Shown here: in pieces, positions 9,449-17,870 of the stretch
Position numbering within the stretch: position 1 is the first letter of the stretch
Layout: each line of letters starts with the position of its first letter
DNA from: CAYXFD01 sp964464175
Lineage (GTDB): Bacteria; Cloacimonadota; Cloacimonadia; Cloacimonadales; JAJBBL01
Assembly (NCBI GenBank): GCA_964464175.1
Contig: CAYXFD010000001.1
Location: forward strand, 124,001 to 188,000
DNA: 64,000 nt
Direction: 5' to 3'
Translations under genes and position numbers: made by a program
Notes under the pieces: model-generated
The model's input: the letters and a program-made list of their open reading frames with translations, nothing else
The model's database searches: none
Told to the model about the DNA's origin: nothing

Positions 9449-11305
9449 ATGAACAGGATCAAGGTTTTATCCGAAGAGGTTACAAATAAAATAGCTGCCG
9501 GAGAGATCATCGACCGTCCGGTTTCCATAGTCAAAGAACTGGTCGAGAATTCCCTGGATGCAGAAGCTGACAGGATAACCGTTATTCTGGAAAACGGCGG
9601 CAAGAAAAGGATCCAGGTTATCGACAACGGCAGAGGTATGAGCGAAGAAGATGCTCTGTTAGCCTTTGAACGTCATGCGACAAGTAAGATCCGTAATGTA
9701 GAGGATATCATCAGGATCTCTTCCCTCGGCTTTCGGGGGGAAGCGCTTCCGAGTATCGCTTCGGTGAGCAGGATGGAATTAACCTCCAGAGACGGAGAAA
9801 ATGATACGGCGACCAGGATAGAACTGGAGTTCGGTACTATCAAGAATGTCGGCAAGGTCTCAGCAAACAAAGGAACGGATATCACAGTGAAATATCTGTT
9901 CAGTAACCTTCCTGCCCGCAAAAACTTCCTTAAATCTGAACAGGTCGAATTTAAACATATCAGCGACTATATCCATTATCAGGCTTTAACTTTCCCCGGT
10001 ATCCATCTCAGACTGCTTAACAACGGGCAGGAGAAGTTGAACTATCCGGCAGCGGCAGACAGGGCACAACGTCTTTCAGCCGTTTTGGGAAGCGGGTTTT
10101 ATAAACAGGACTTTGTTAAGATCTCCGGTGAAAACGAACTGATCAGCGTTGAGGGGTTTATCGGCGGTTTGGAAGAAACCAAAGGGACTTTCTCCGATTA
10201 CCGCTATATCTTTATCAACGGAAGATTTATCCGGGACAGAATTATCATCCATGCCCTTCGAACAGCTTACGAACCTTTCATCAAGAAATACCGCATCTAC
10301 CAGCAGGGGAAAACGCCACCCTATATTCTTTTTCTGAATGTCAATCCTGAACTTATAGATTTTAATGTCCATCCGGCGAAACTGGAAGTCCGGTTTCGTG
10401 ATCCTCATCTTGTTCACAGCTTTACCAAAGCTACGATTGTTCAGGCTTTGCTTGATTATCAGGAGGATAAATTCAAGATAGCGACCGAGAAGTTCGGTCA
10501 TATCTATAAAGAGGGTGATCCCACAATGCTGGAGAAGCAGATAACAGCCGGTAAGGGTGGCAGGAAGGCGGATAAAAAAGAATTAAAGCAGATGAACATC
10601 ATGCTGAAGGAACTCTATCAGCCTGACCTGTTCAGGCAAGATCCGCTGGAAGCTGCGGGAAGATCCGATGTCTCCCAGTCCGGGCAGAAAACAGTTCCCT
10701 CAGACCTTTATCTACCACCGGAAGAGGATGTCGTTAATCCCTGGCAGCTTCACAATAGCTATATCCTGGTTCAGAGTGATGATGGCTTGATAATGATCGA
10801 TCAGCATGCAGCTCATGAAAGAATAATCTATGAGAGGATCTTTCACCGGATGTGCGGAGTCCCGGCTGAATCACAGAAGATGCTCTTTCCCATTGTTGTT
10901 GACATTCCTCCCATTCTCAAAGAAACAGTGAATCAACTGCTTGATAATAATCCGGAACTGCTGAAAATGGCAGGATTTTCCCTGAAGGCATTCAGTGGAG
11001 ACTCGATAGTGATAGAAGAGATACCGGTGGAACTGGGCAACTGGGATGGGGGGGAGGTCTTTAAGGATATCCTATTTCAGTTACAGGATGAATACAAAGA
11101 AACGGAAGATTTTCGGGACAGCATAGCGAAATCAGTCTCTTGTAAAGCAGCTATCAAAGCCGGAGAAAAGATATCCAAAAAAGAGATGCTGAAGCTGATA
11201 AATGATCTCTTTGCCTGCCAGGTGCCGTATTTTTGCCCGCACGGCAGACCGGTGCTGATAAAATTTACCCTCACCGATCTGGAGAGAAAATTTAAAAGGA
11301 TATGA
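9449..11305 (+). CDS. mutL: DNA mismatch repair protein MutL with endonuclease motif
   Basis: This 618-residue MutL couples mismatch recognition by MutS (encoded here at 32241) to strand removal. The N-terminal GHKL ATPase shows ENSLDAEADRI, DNGRGM and GFRGEALPSIASVS. The C-terminal domain carries the nicking-endonuclease motif DQHAAHERIIYE near residue 450, plus CPHGRPVLIKF at the end. It is therefore the incising type found in bacteria without MutH. The start follows GAGGAGAG. The stop overlaps the miaA start by four bases (ATGA), the conserved mutL-miaA arrangement. mutS is not adjacent. Confidence 0.97.
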   Translation: MNRIKVLSEEVTNKIAAGEIIDRPVSIVKELVENSLDAEADRITVILENGGKKRIQVIDNGRGMSEEDALLAFERHATSKIRNVEDIIRISSLGFRGEALPSIASVSRMELTSRDGENDTATRIELEFGTIKNVGKVSANKGTDITVKYLFSNLPARKNFLKSEQVEFKHISDYIHYQALTFPGIHLRLLNNGQEKLNYPAAADRAQRLSAVLGSGFYKQDFVKISGENELISVEGFIGGLEETKGTFSDYRYIFINGRFIRDRIIIHALRTAYEPFIKKYRIYQQGKTPPYILFLNVNPELIDFNVHPAKLEVRFRDPHLVHSFTKATIVQALLDYQEDKFKIATEKFGHIYKEGDPTMLEKQITAGKGGRKADKKELKQMNIMLKELYQPDLFRQDPLEAAGRSDVSQSGQKTVPSDLYLPPEEDVVNPWQLHNSYILVQSDDGLIMIDQHAAHERIIYERIFHRMCGVPAESQKMLFPIVVDIPPILKETVNQLLDNNPELLKMAGFSLKAFSGDSIVIEEIPVELGNWDGGEVFKDILFQLQDEYKETEDFRDSIAKSVSCKAAIKAGEKISKKEMLKLINDLFACQVPYFCPHGRPVLIKFTLTDLERKFKRI

Positions 11306-12240
11306 AACCGCTCATCATAATCGAAGGACCAACAGCCAGCGGTAAAAGCGGAGTAGCTCTTCAACTGGCGGAGAAGATCGGGACAGAGATTATCTCTGCA
11401 GATTCCCGGCAGGTATATCGTTATATGAATATTGGTACTGCCAAACCCTCGGTTTCGGACAGGGGAAAGGTTGTTCATCATCTGGTTGATATTGTTGATC
11501 CTGATGAAGAGTATAGTGCCGGTCAGTTTATCAGCGATGCAGAAAAGATCATCAAGAAATTGGGAGAAGAGGGGAAAGTACCCATTATCTGCGGGGGAAC
11601 CGGATTTTATGTCAAAGCTCTGCTGGAAGGGCTTTTTGCTGCCCCGGAGATACCACTTAAAGTGAAGAAGGAAATCGAAGAGCTGGAGGACAGCAAAGGT
11701 ACAAATTATCTGCATACTATGCTGAAACATATTGATCCGGAATCTGCTCTGAGAGTTCATCCGAATGACAGTTACCGGATAAAGAGAGCGCTGGAGATCT
11801 GGATAGCAACCGGGGAAAAAGTCGGTGAACTGTGGCAAAGGCAGAGTAAAGAGGACAAGAGGTATGATCCTTTCCGGATTATGATCACAGAAGAGCGGGA
11901 TGTAATTTATGAGAGGATAAACCGGAGACTGGAGAAAATGATCAAGGACGGCTTGATAGATGAGATAAAAGAGCTGATCAAGAAAGGCTATGGAGAAAAG
12001 GATCCGGGTATGACCTCAGTCGGGTACCGGGAATTTTTGCCCTATGTCAGCAGCAATGATCCTTTCACTCTTTGTCTGGAAGAAGCAAAGAAGAATACCA
12101 GGAATTATGCCAAGAGACAGTTTACCTGGTACAGAAAAATTGTCTTCGATCTGGTCCTCCGGAATGAGGGGTCGGGATCAGGTTTTTCTGATGAGATCCT
12201 GAAAAAGTTTTATGAAAAGGAGAAGAAGTCATTATCTTGA
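11302..12240 (+). CDS. miaA: tRNA dimethylallyltransferase
   Basis: This 312-residue enzyme transfers a dimethylallyl group to N6 of A37 in tRNAs that read codons beginning with U. The P-loop GPTASGKS is at residues 8-15, followed by the substrate motif DSRQVYRYMNIGTAKP and later CGGTGFYVKALLEGL. Near the C-terminus NTRNYAKRQFTWYRK is the tRNA-binding signature. It is translationally coupled to mutL through a four-base overlap and has normal length. Confidence 0.96.
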   Translation: MKPLIIIEGPTASGKSGVALQLAEKIGTEIISADSRQVYRYMNIGTAKPSVSDRGKVVHHLVDIVDPDEEYSAGQFISDAEKIIKKLGEEGKVPIICGGTGFYVKALLEGLFAAPEIPLKVKKEIEELEDSKGTNYLHTMLKHIDPESALRVHPNDSYRIKRALEIWIATGEKVGELWQRQSKEDKRYDPFRIMITEERDVIYERINRRLEKMIKDGLIDEIKELIKKGYGEKDPGMTSVGYREFLPYVSSNDPFTLCLEEAKKNTRNYAKRQFTWYRKIVFDLVLRNEGSGSGFSDEILKKFYEKEKKSLS

Positions 12241-12342
12241 TTGTTAGGTACTAAAGAAATTACGTCCGAAAGAAGAATCGGTACTCAGTTACATGATTTA
12301 AACTATCAGGAATAATGACGATTGTCTAAAGGAAGGTAGGAA

Positions 12343-13200
12343 ATGATTATTGCCCGCGTGAATGACTACGAAATCGAGGAAAAAGAGTATTTAGCCGAGT
12401 TAAGGAAGCTTCTGAGAGAGGTAGATCTGCAGACTCCCGATCCGGCATTGGGAAACAAAGCTCTGGATAATCTGATCAATGGAGCTCTTATCTTGCAGGA
12501 AGCCCGTAATCATAATGTGCAGGTCACAGAGGATGAAGTTCAGCAGGAAATGATACAGCTGCAGTTGAAATTCAAGACTCCTGAAGAATTCGAAAATATG
12601 CTTTCCTGTTCCGGCTGCACAGAAGAACAGATTTTTCAGCTGATGAAAGATAAGCTAATGGTTCGCAGGTATCTGGAGAGTTGTATTCCGAATGATTTCA
12701 AAGTTGATGATGAGTATCTCAAAGACTTTTATCAAAAGCATATTGAATTATTCTATACCGAGGAGATGGTAAGAGTATATCATATCTTAATACCTTTCGA
12801 GAAAGGAATAGCAGCAGCCAGAGAACTGCGGGCAGGGATATCCAAGCCGGCAGATTTCTATCGAGCTGCCGAGGGTTGTTCGGAATGTCCGAGTTGCTGC
12901 CAGGCAGGAGATCTTGGATTTATCATCAAAGGGAAAATGGTTGAGGATTTTGATGAGGTTGCTTTCAGCCTCCCAAAAAACGAGATCAGTCAGCCGATAG
13001 AAACAAAACACGGTTATCATATTATCATGGTTACTGACCATAAAGATGCCGGGACATTGAGTTTCGAGGAAGTAAAAGAACCGGTAAAAAAGAGATTATA
13101 CCAGATTGAGTACGACCTGAAAATAGAGAGACACATTATCGATTTGCGAGAGAAGGGAGATATCTATGTCAATGAAGAGTATTTTATGTCCAATAATTAA
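12343..13200 (+). CDS. Parvulin-type peptidyl-prolyl isomerase, SurA/PrsA-like
   Basis: This 285-residue protein has a helical N-terminal region (about residues 1-125) resembling the SurA/PrsA chaperone domain, then a parvulin domain (about 140-245) with RVYHILIPFEKG, GDLGFIIKGKM and ISQPIETKHGYHIIMV. The start is supported by AAGGAAGGTAGG. Unlike most SurA/PrsA relatives it has no signal peptide, so it is probably cytoplasmic or uses an unknown route. A cysteine-rich stretch CSECPSCC sits just before the GDLG core; one or two Cys here are common in the family, four are unusual. It lies 15 bases upstream of pdxJ and likely shares its transcript. Confidence 0.85.
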   Translation: MIIARVNDYEIEEKEYLAELRKLLREVDLQTPDPALGNKALDNLINGALILQEARNHNVQVTEDEVQQEMIQLQLKFKTPEEFENMLSCSGCTEEQIFQLMKDKLMVRRYLESCIPNDFKVDDEYLKDFYQKHIELFYTEEMVRVYHILIPFEKGIAAARELRAGISKPADFYRAAEGCSECPSCCQAGDLGFIIKGKMVEDFDEVAFSLPKNEISQPIETKHGYHIIMVTDHKDAGTLSFEEVKEPVKKRLYQIEYDLKIERHIIDLREKGDIYVNEEYFMSNN

Positions 13201-13215
13201 AGAGGAAATAGTCTT

Positions 13216-13923
13216 ATGTCACTGTTAGGTGTTAATATCGATCATATCGCAACCATCAGACAAGCGAGAATGGGAATGGAACCTGAACCGTTACATGCGG
13301 CATTGATTGCCGAACAGAACGGAGCCGACCAGATTACTGTTCATCTCAGAGAAGATCGGCGTCATATACAGTTGAGAGATGTTAAAATGCTCAGAAGCAT
13401 AGTAGCGACTAAGCTTAACCTGGAGATGGCAGTTACGACAGAACTGATAGCAATTGCCAAATCGGTCAAACCGGATACTGTTACCCTTGTCCCGGAAAAA
13501 CGGGAAGAGATTACCACTGAAGGTGGTCTGATAATCAATCTGAAGAATTTTGAAGATAAAATAAAGGAACTGATGGAGGAAGGAATTGAGGTGAGTCTTT
13601 TCCTCGATCCGGATATTGAGAAGATCAAACTTGCCGAAAAGCTCAAAGTTCCCGCAGTCGAAATTCATACCGGCTGTTATGCAAATGCTGTTTCGGAGAA
13701 AGATATAGCTAATCAACTTAGCAGGATTTATAATGCGGCTAAGGCTATTAAATCAGCCGGGATGAGAGTTGTTGCCGGGCATGGGATCAATTACCATAAT
13801 GTCTTTAAGCTCAGAGATTTAAAGATCATTGAAGAATATAACATCGGGCACAGCATTATCTCGCGTGCGGTATTCACCGGTCTGGCTGAAGCGGTAGCGA
13901 CGATGAAAAGAATGATATCATAA
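13216..13923 (+). CDS. pdxJ: Pyridoxine 5'-phosphate synthase
   Basis: This 235-residue TIM-barrel enzyme condenses 3-amino-2-oxopropyl phosphate with 1-deoxyxylulose 5-phosphate in DXP-dependent vitamin B6 synthesis. It has the family start LGVNIDHIATIRQARM, then ITVHLREDRRHIQ, VTLVPEKREE, a SLFLDPD strand and AGHGINYHN. Length is standard. A ribosome binding site AGAGGAAA precedes ATG 13216, and the gene follows the parvulin gene closely. Confidence 0.96.
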   Translation: MSLLGVNIDHIATIRQARMGMEPEPLHAALIAEQNGADQITVHLREDRRHIQLRDVKMLRSIVATKLNLEMAVTTELIAIAKSVKPDTVTLVPEKREEITTEGGLIINLKNFEDKIKELMEEGIEVSLFLDPDIEKIKLAEKLKVPAVEIHTGCYANAVSEKDIANQLSRIYNAAKAIKSAGMRVVAGHGINYHNVFKLRDLKIIEEYNIGHSIISRAVFTGLAEAVATMKRMIS

Positions 13924-13969
13924 CCTGTCAGAATAGCTTTCGGATCAAGCAGTTTATAAGGCGGAGATT

Positions 13970-14326
13970 ATGCAGAAGAGTGAAGCCTGCAGAATTGAGT
14001 GGTTGCTGATCCCGGCACCTGATCTCGAAAAAGGGAAAGACTTTTACTGTAAGGTCTTTGGCTTCCGGATCACCGACTATAATACCACTTTTGCGATTTT
14101 TAAAGCCGGTAATATCAGTGGAGGTTTAGATTCCGGACTCTCCCCGTCTTCTAACAGTCTCAGTTTTTCAATAACAGTTGAAGATATTCCAATGATATTG
14201 AACAAGATAGTTCAATATCAGGGAAAGATCATCAGAGAGAAGTATTCTCTGGGAACTAATCTCGGTTTTTGTGCCCAATTTGCCGATCCGAACGGTAACG
14301 TTATTGAGCTCTATTCCGCTAAATAA
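13970..14326 (+). CDS. VOC (glyoxalase/bleomycin-resistance fold) family protein
   Basis: This 118-residue protein has one VOC half-domain pair: WLLIPAPDLEKGKDFYCKVFGF at the start, a central SLSFSITVEDI strand and a C-terminal QFADPNGNVIELY metal-site motif. The family includes glyoxalases, dioxygenases and drug-binding proteins, so the substrate cannot be told. AAGGCGGAG precedes ATG 13970. It lies 46 bases after pdxJ and may be the last gene of that transcript. Confidence 0.8.
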   Translation: MQKSEACRIEWLLIPAPDLEKGKDFYCKVFGFRITDYNTTFAIFKAGNISGGLDSGLSPSSNSLSFSITVEDIPMILNKIVQYQGKIIREKYSLGTNLGFCAQFADPNGNVIELYSAK

Positions 14327-14682
14327 ACCGAGAGAGACAGCAATCGGGATTTTAGCGGTCTATCCTTTTTACCCGTTACCCTATTACCGCGCTATACTAA
14401 GCTTCAAAACCCAAACTTTTGGGAAAAAACAATCCTACCCCGATCCGATTTAGAACCGCCCAAAGAAGAGAGAGTCCAAAGAGTATTACCGGAACAAGGT
14501 TTTCTGCATTTTAAAGGGAAAGTCCTTGACGATTTAACCATTAAAAAAGAAGGGTCATTCAGATACATTTCACCCTTGATCCGACGACCATATTAGGCAC
14601 TCAAATAGCACCAGCTAAGTGCCTCACCTTAATGATAGAAATTTATGAAAATGAGTATAAAATACACATAGGAGGATGGAAG
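14327..14682. other. Intergenic region before the AOR/Hyd operon
   Basis: This 356-base gap must hold the promoter of the operon starting at 14683. I saw no clear promoter, riboswitch or RNA gene. A small hairpin CCCAAACTTTTGGG lies near 14410 with A/T tracts on both sides; its role is unknown. A short frame crossing from the VOC gene (14271-14453) looks spurious. Confidence 0.35.
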
Positions 14683-15990
14683 ATGGTATTGAACTCGAAA
14701 AAGTCACTCATAACCGGAATGAAAGAGAAACACCGGGTCTTGACTGAGTTTCCTTTTGAGGTTATCGAGCTGGAACGAGGATATGCTAACCGCTATCTGC
14801 GTGTTGATCTGTCGAAGATGGAGATCGGTATTCACCCCGTCACAGAGCAGATGAAAGAGCTCTGGGTTGGGGGAAAGGGTTTTGATCTCTGGTTATCATT
14901 CAAGGAGATAAACCCGAAAACTCAATGGGATAGTCCGGAGAATCCACTCTGTTTTTCCCCGGGACCTTTGGGTGGTACGACCTCATTTCCCGGTTCGGGA
15001 AAGACTCTGGTAACAGCGATCTCCCCGTTAACCAATATCATGATCGATAGTAATGTCGGTGGTTATTTCGGACCTTATCTTAAATTTGCCGGATTTGATG
15101 CACTGCTGATTACGGGCAAAACTGCAGAGGAGGTAGTCTTGATTATTGATGCAGCAAAAGGTAAGGTAAGGATCGAGACTGCTCCGGAAGAGCACCTTGA
15201 CTCTCATCTTCTGGCTGAGGAACTGACCGAGATGTATGCCGATGATGAACTTGATAAGCGGAACGTTGCTGTTGTATCGACGGGAAGTGCTGCTGCTTAT
15301 TCCCGGATAGCAATGCTCAATTTTTCCTTCTGGGACTGGAGAAGAGGAGTAACTCGTCTCAAACAGGCAGGAAGAGGGGGTATCGGAATGGTATTCCGGA
15401 ATAAGGGGTTGAAAGCTCTGGTAGCCAAAAACCGTGATATAACACCATCCTGGAGGATCGAGGAGAGCAAAGTCGCTCATCTGCTCAGACCTGAGAAGAT
15501 CTCGATCCAGGAAGATAAGGAAGAGATTGCCAGGATAAATGAGATCATTAAAAAATGGCATAAAGACGAGGAGTACGTAATTGAGATGATGCAGGATATC
15601 CAGCAGGAGTTCAAGCATATCTCCAAAACTGCGATCGATATCCTGACCAAAGAGACAGGAACTCCCAGAGCATATCTCTATCACATTGCAACCTTCTATA
15701 AATCATTGAGCTTAGACCGCAAGGGTGAGATAAATATCCAAGTCTGCATGGGAACAGCGTGTCATGTCAAAGGAGCAGCGAGAATAACAGACCGTTTGGA
15801 GAAGGTTTTGGGGATTAGATGCGGCGAAACTACACCTGACAAGAAATTCTCTCTGGAAGCTGTTGCCTGCCTTGGGGCATGTAGTATAGCACCGGTGATC
15901 AAGATTGGAGATAAGGTAGTCGGAAATGTTAAGGTAAAAGATGTCGAACAGATTTTGAAGAATATCGGAGAGAAGGAGGGGGAGTCATGA
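14683..15990 (+). CDS. AOR N-terminal domain fused to NuoE/HydC-like [2Fe-2S] domain
   Basis: This 435-residue protein joins two modules. Residues about 33-250 match the N-terminal domain of tungsten aldehyde:ferredoxin oxidoreductases (AOR): WVGGKGFDLWL, ENPLCFSPGPLGGT, SGKTLVTAISPLTN, DSNVGGYFGPYLKFAGFDALLITGK, ending at AGRGGIGMVFRNKGLKAL. That domain normally binds the two metallopterins. Residues about 282-432 are a NuoE/HydC thioredoxin-fold domain with [2Fe-2S] ligands C355, C360, C396 and C400 (CX4C and CX3C). The AOR [4Fe-4S] domain is missing here and appears in the gene at 17870. An upstream in-frame ATG exists at 14632, but ATG 14683 follows GGAGG (14671-14675). The stop overlaps the next gene by four bases. 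I infer one subunit of a split AOR/NADH-dehydrogenase-like complex, cytoplasmic. Confidence 0.87.
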   Translation: MVLNSKKSLITGMKEKHRVLTEFPFEVIELERGYANRYLRVDLSKMEIGIHPVTEQMKELWVGGKGFDLWLSFKEINPKTQWDSPENPLCFSPGPLGGTTSFPGSGKTLVTAISPLTNIMIDSNVGGYFGPYLKFAGFDALLITGKTAEEVVLIIDAAKGKVRIETAPEEHLDSHLLAEELTEMYADDELDKRNVAVVSTGSAAAYSRIAMLNFSFWDWRRGVTRLKQAGRGGIGMVFRNKGLKALVAKNRDITPSWRIEESKVAHLLRPEKISIQEDKEEIARINEIIKKWHKDEEYVIEMMQDIQQEFKHISKTAIDILTKETGTPRAYLYHIATFYKSLSLDRKGEINIQVCMGTACHVKGAARITDRLEKVLGIRCGETTPDKKFSLEAVACLGACSIAPVIKIGDKVVGNVKVKDVEQILKNIGEKEGES

Positions 15991-17870
15991 AAAAGCTATA
16001 TCCGGAAGATCTGAATAAAATAGCCCTTTCCGTTAAAGAAAACAGAGCGAAATACAAAGGGATGTTGATGGTTTGTACCGGCACGGGATGTGTCTCTGCC
16101 GCAGGTATGGAGATTAAGAACAAGTTTGCTGAAGAATTGAAGAAACACAAACTTGACCACGATTATCTGACAGTAGGTACCGGTTGTAACGGTTTCTGTG
16201 CCGTAGGACCGATCTGCGTTCTGCAGCCGGAAGGTACTTTCTATCAGAAGCTGAAGCTGAAAGATGTCGAAGAGATAGTGGAATCTCACCTGAAAAACGG
16301 TAAAGTAGTAGAAAGATGTCTGCACAGAGATCCTCGCAGCGGAGAAATGCACAGGACGATGCAGGATATCAAGTTCTTCACCAAACAGCAGCTCATAGCA
16401 TTAAGAAATAAGGGTTTAATAGACCCTGAGAATATTGATGATTATATCTCCCGCGACGGTTATCAGGGATTAAAGAAAGCTCTGGCTGAAATGACACCGG
16501 AGCAAATAATTGATCTCGTCAAAGCCTCTGCTATCAGAGGCAGAGGTGGTGGTGGCTTCCCTGCCGGAATAAAATGGGAAACTGCCCGTAAGGCAGCGCA
16601 GAAGAAAAATGAAGTCGTTTATATTGTCTGTAATGCCGATGAGGGAGACCCCGGTGCTTATATGGACAGAAGTATCATTGAGACCGACCCGCACACCGTT
16701 CTGGAAGGAATGATAATCGGAGCTCTGGCTGTCGGAGCAAAAGAAGGATTTATCTATATCAGGAAGGAATATCCTCTGGCTATGGTAAGACTGCAGAAGG
16801 CAATAGAACAAGCCCGTGAATACGGATTATTAGGAGATAATATTCTGAACAGCGGCTTCGCTTTCGATATTCATATCCATCGGGGAGCAGGTGCCTTTGT
16901 CTGTGGTGAATCGAGTGCCCTGATGGCTTCTATGGCAGGTTTAGCGGGAGAACCGAAAGCAAAGTATGTTCATAATGTTGAAGTCGGTTACCGGGATAAA
17001 CCCACAGTCCTGAATAACGTCGAAACCTGGGCTAATATACCGGTAATAATGACCAAAGGAGCTGACTGGTTTGCTGCTATCGGAAGCGGCGATGTCAGTC
17101 AGAATCCCTGGAATGGCTCTTCCGGCACGAAAGTCTTTTCACTGGTCGGTGATATTCGTAATACCGGTCTGGTAGAAGTTCCTATGGGTATTACTCTGCG
17201 GGAGATAATCGAAGAGATAGGTGGTGGTATCCCTGAGGGGAGAGCATTCAAAGCCGTACAGACCGGAGGCCCTTCCGGAGGCTGTCTTCCGGCAGAAAAA
17301 CTTGATATGCCGGTTGATTTCGATTCTTTGACAGAAGCAGGTTCGATGATGGGTTCCGGAGGTATGATCGTCATGGATGATCACACCTGTATGGTCGATG
17401 TTGCCCGCTATTTCGTAGATTTCCTGATCGACGAATCCTGCGGTAAATGTACCCCCTGCCGGGAAGGGCTCTATGCTCTCAATAGAATACTGAGCCGGAT
17501 CTGTAACGGCGAAGGTAAGGAAGAAGACCTGGAGGAGTTAAGATCACTCTCCCAAACGATAAGAGATGCCAGTCTTTGCCAATTGGGCGGTTCTGCTCCG
17601 AATCCGGTTCTAAGTACCTTGAACTATTTCAAAGAGGAATATATCGAACATATACGAGATAAAAAGTGCCGGGCGGGAGTCTGCAAGCCGCTCATAGAAT
17701 ACAGTATCAGTGAAGAGAACTGTACAGGCTGCACGCTCTGTGCCCGTAACTGCCCGGTAGAAGCTATTACCGGAGAAGCTAAACAATTGCACGTAATTGA
17801 GAGGGAGAAGTGCATTAAATGCGGTATCTGCTACGAAGTGTGTAATTTTAAAGCAGTGGAGGTGAAATAA
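15987..17870 (+). CDS. HydB/NuoF-like NADH-binding flavoprotein subunit
   Basis: This 627-residue protein has the full HydB architecture of bifurcating hydrogenases. A thioredoxin-fold [2Fe-2S] domain carries C30, C35, C67 and C71. A NuoF core has an FMN-site motif GRGGGGFPAGIKW near residue 186, NADEGDPGAYMDR and an NADH-site loop GAGAFVCGESSAL near residue 301. An SLBB-type domain is followed by ESCGKCTPCREG near residue 483 ([4Fe-4S]) and two C-terminal ferredoxin motifs (CTGCTLCARNC and CIKCGICYEVC). It should exchange hydride electrons between NAD(P)H and the iron-sulfur chain. The usual GEETAL of NuoF reads GESSAL here. It is joined to both neighbours by overlapping start/stop codons, suggesting fixed stoichiometry. 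Confidence 0.93.
   Translation: MKKLYPEDLNKIALSVKENRAKYKGMLMVCTGTGCVSAAGMEIKNKFAEELKKHKLDHDYLTVGTGCNGFCAVGPICVLQPEGTFYQKLKLKDVEEIVESHLKNGKVVERCLHRDPRSGEMHRTMQDIKFFTKQQLIALRNKGLIDPENIDDYISRDGYQGLKKALAEMTPEQIIDLVKASAIRGRGGGGFPAGIKWETARKAAQKKNEVVYIVCNADEGDPGAYMDRSIIETDPHTVLEGMIIGALAVGAKEGFIYIRKEYPLAMVRLQKAIEQAREYGLLGDNILNSGFAFDIHIHRGAGAFVCGESSALMASMAGLAGEPKAKYVHNVEVGYRDKPTVLNNVETWANIPVIMTKGADWFAAIGSGDVSQNPWNGSSGTKVFSLVGDIRNTGLVEVPMGITLREIIEEIGGGIPEGRAFKAVQTGGPSGGCLPAEKLDMPVDFDSLTEAGSMMGSGGMIVMDDHTCMVDVARYFVDFLIDESCGKCTPCREGLYALNRILSRICNGEGKEEDLEELRSLSQTIRDASLCQLGGSAPNPVLSTLNYFKEEYIEHIRDKKCRAGVCKPLIEYSISEENCTGCTLCARNCPVEAITGEAKQLHVIEREKCIKCGICYEVCNFKAVEVK

Noticed and set aside
11077..11838. 253-residue open frame on the minus strand
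   Set aside because: It is antisense to mutL and miaA, both of which are unambiguous.
14271..14453. Short ORF overlapping the end of the VOC gene
   Set aside because: It overlaps a supported gene, has no ribosome binding site and no recognisable motif.
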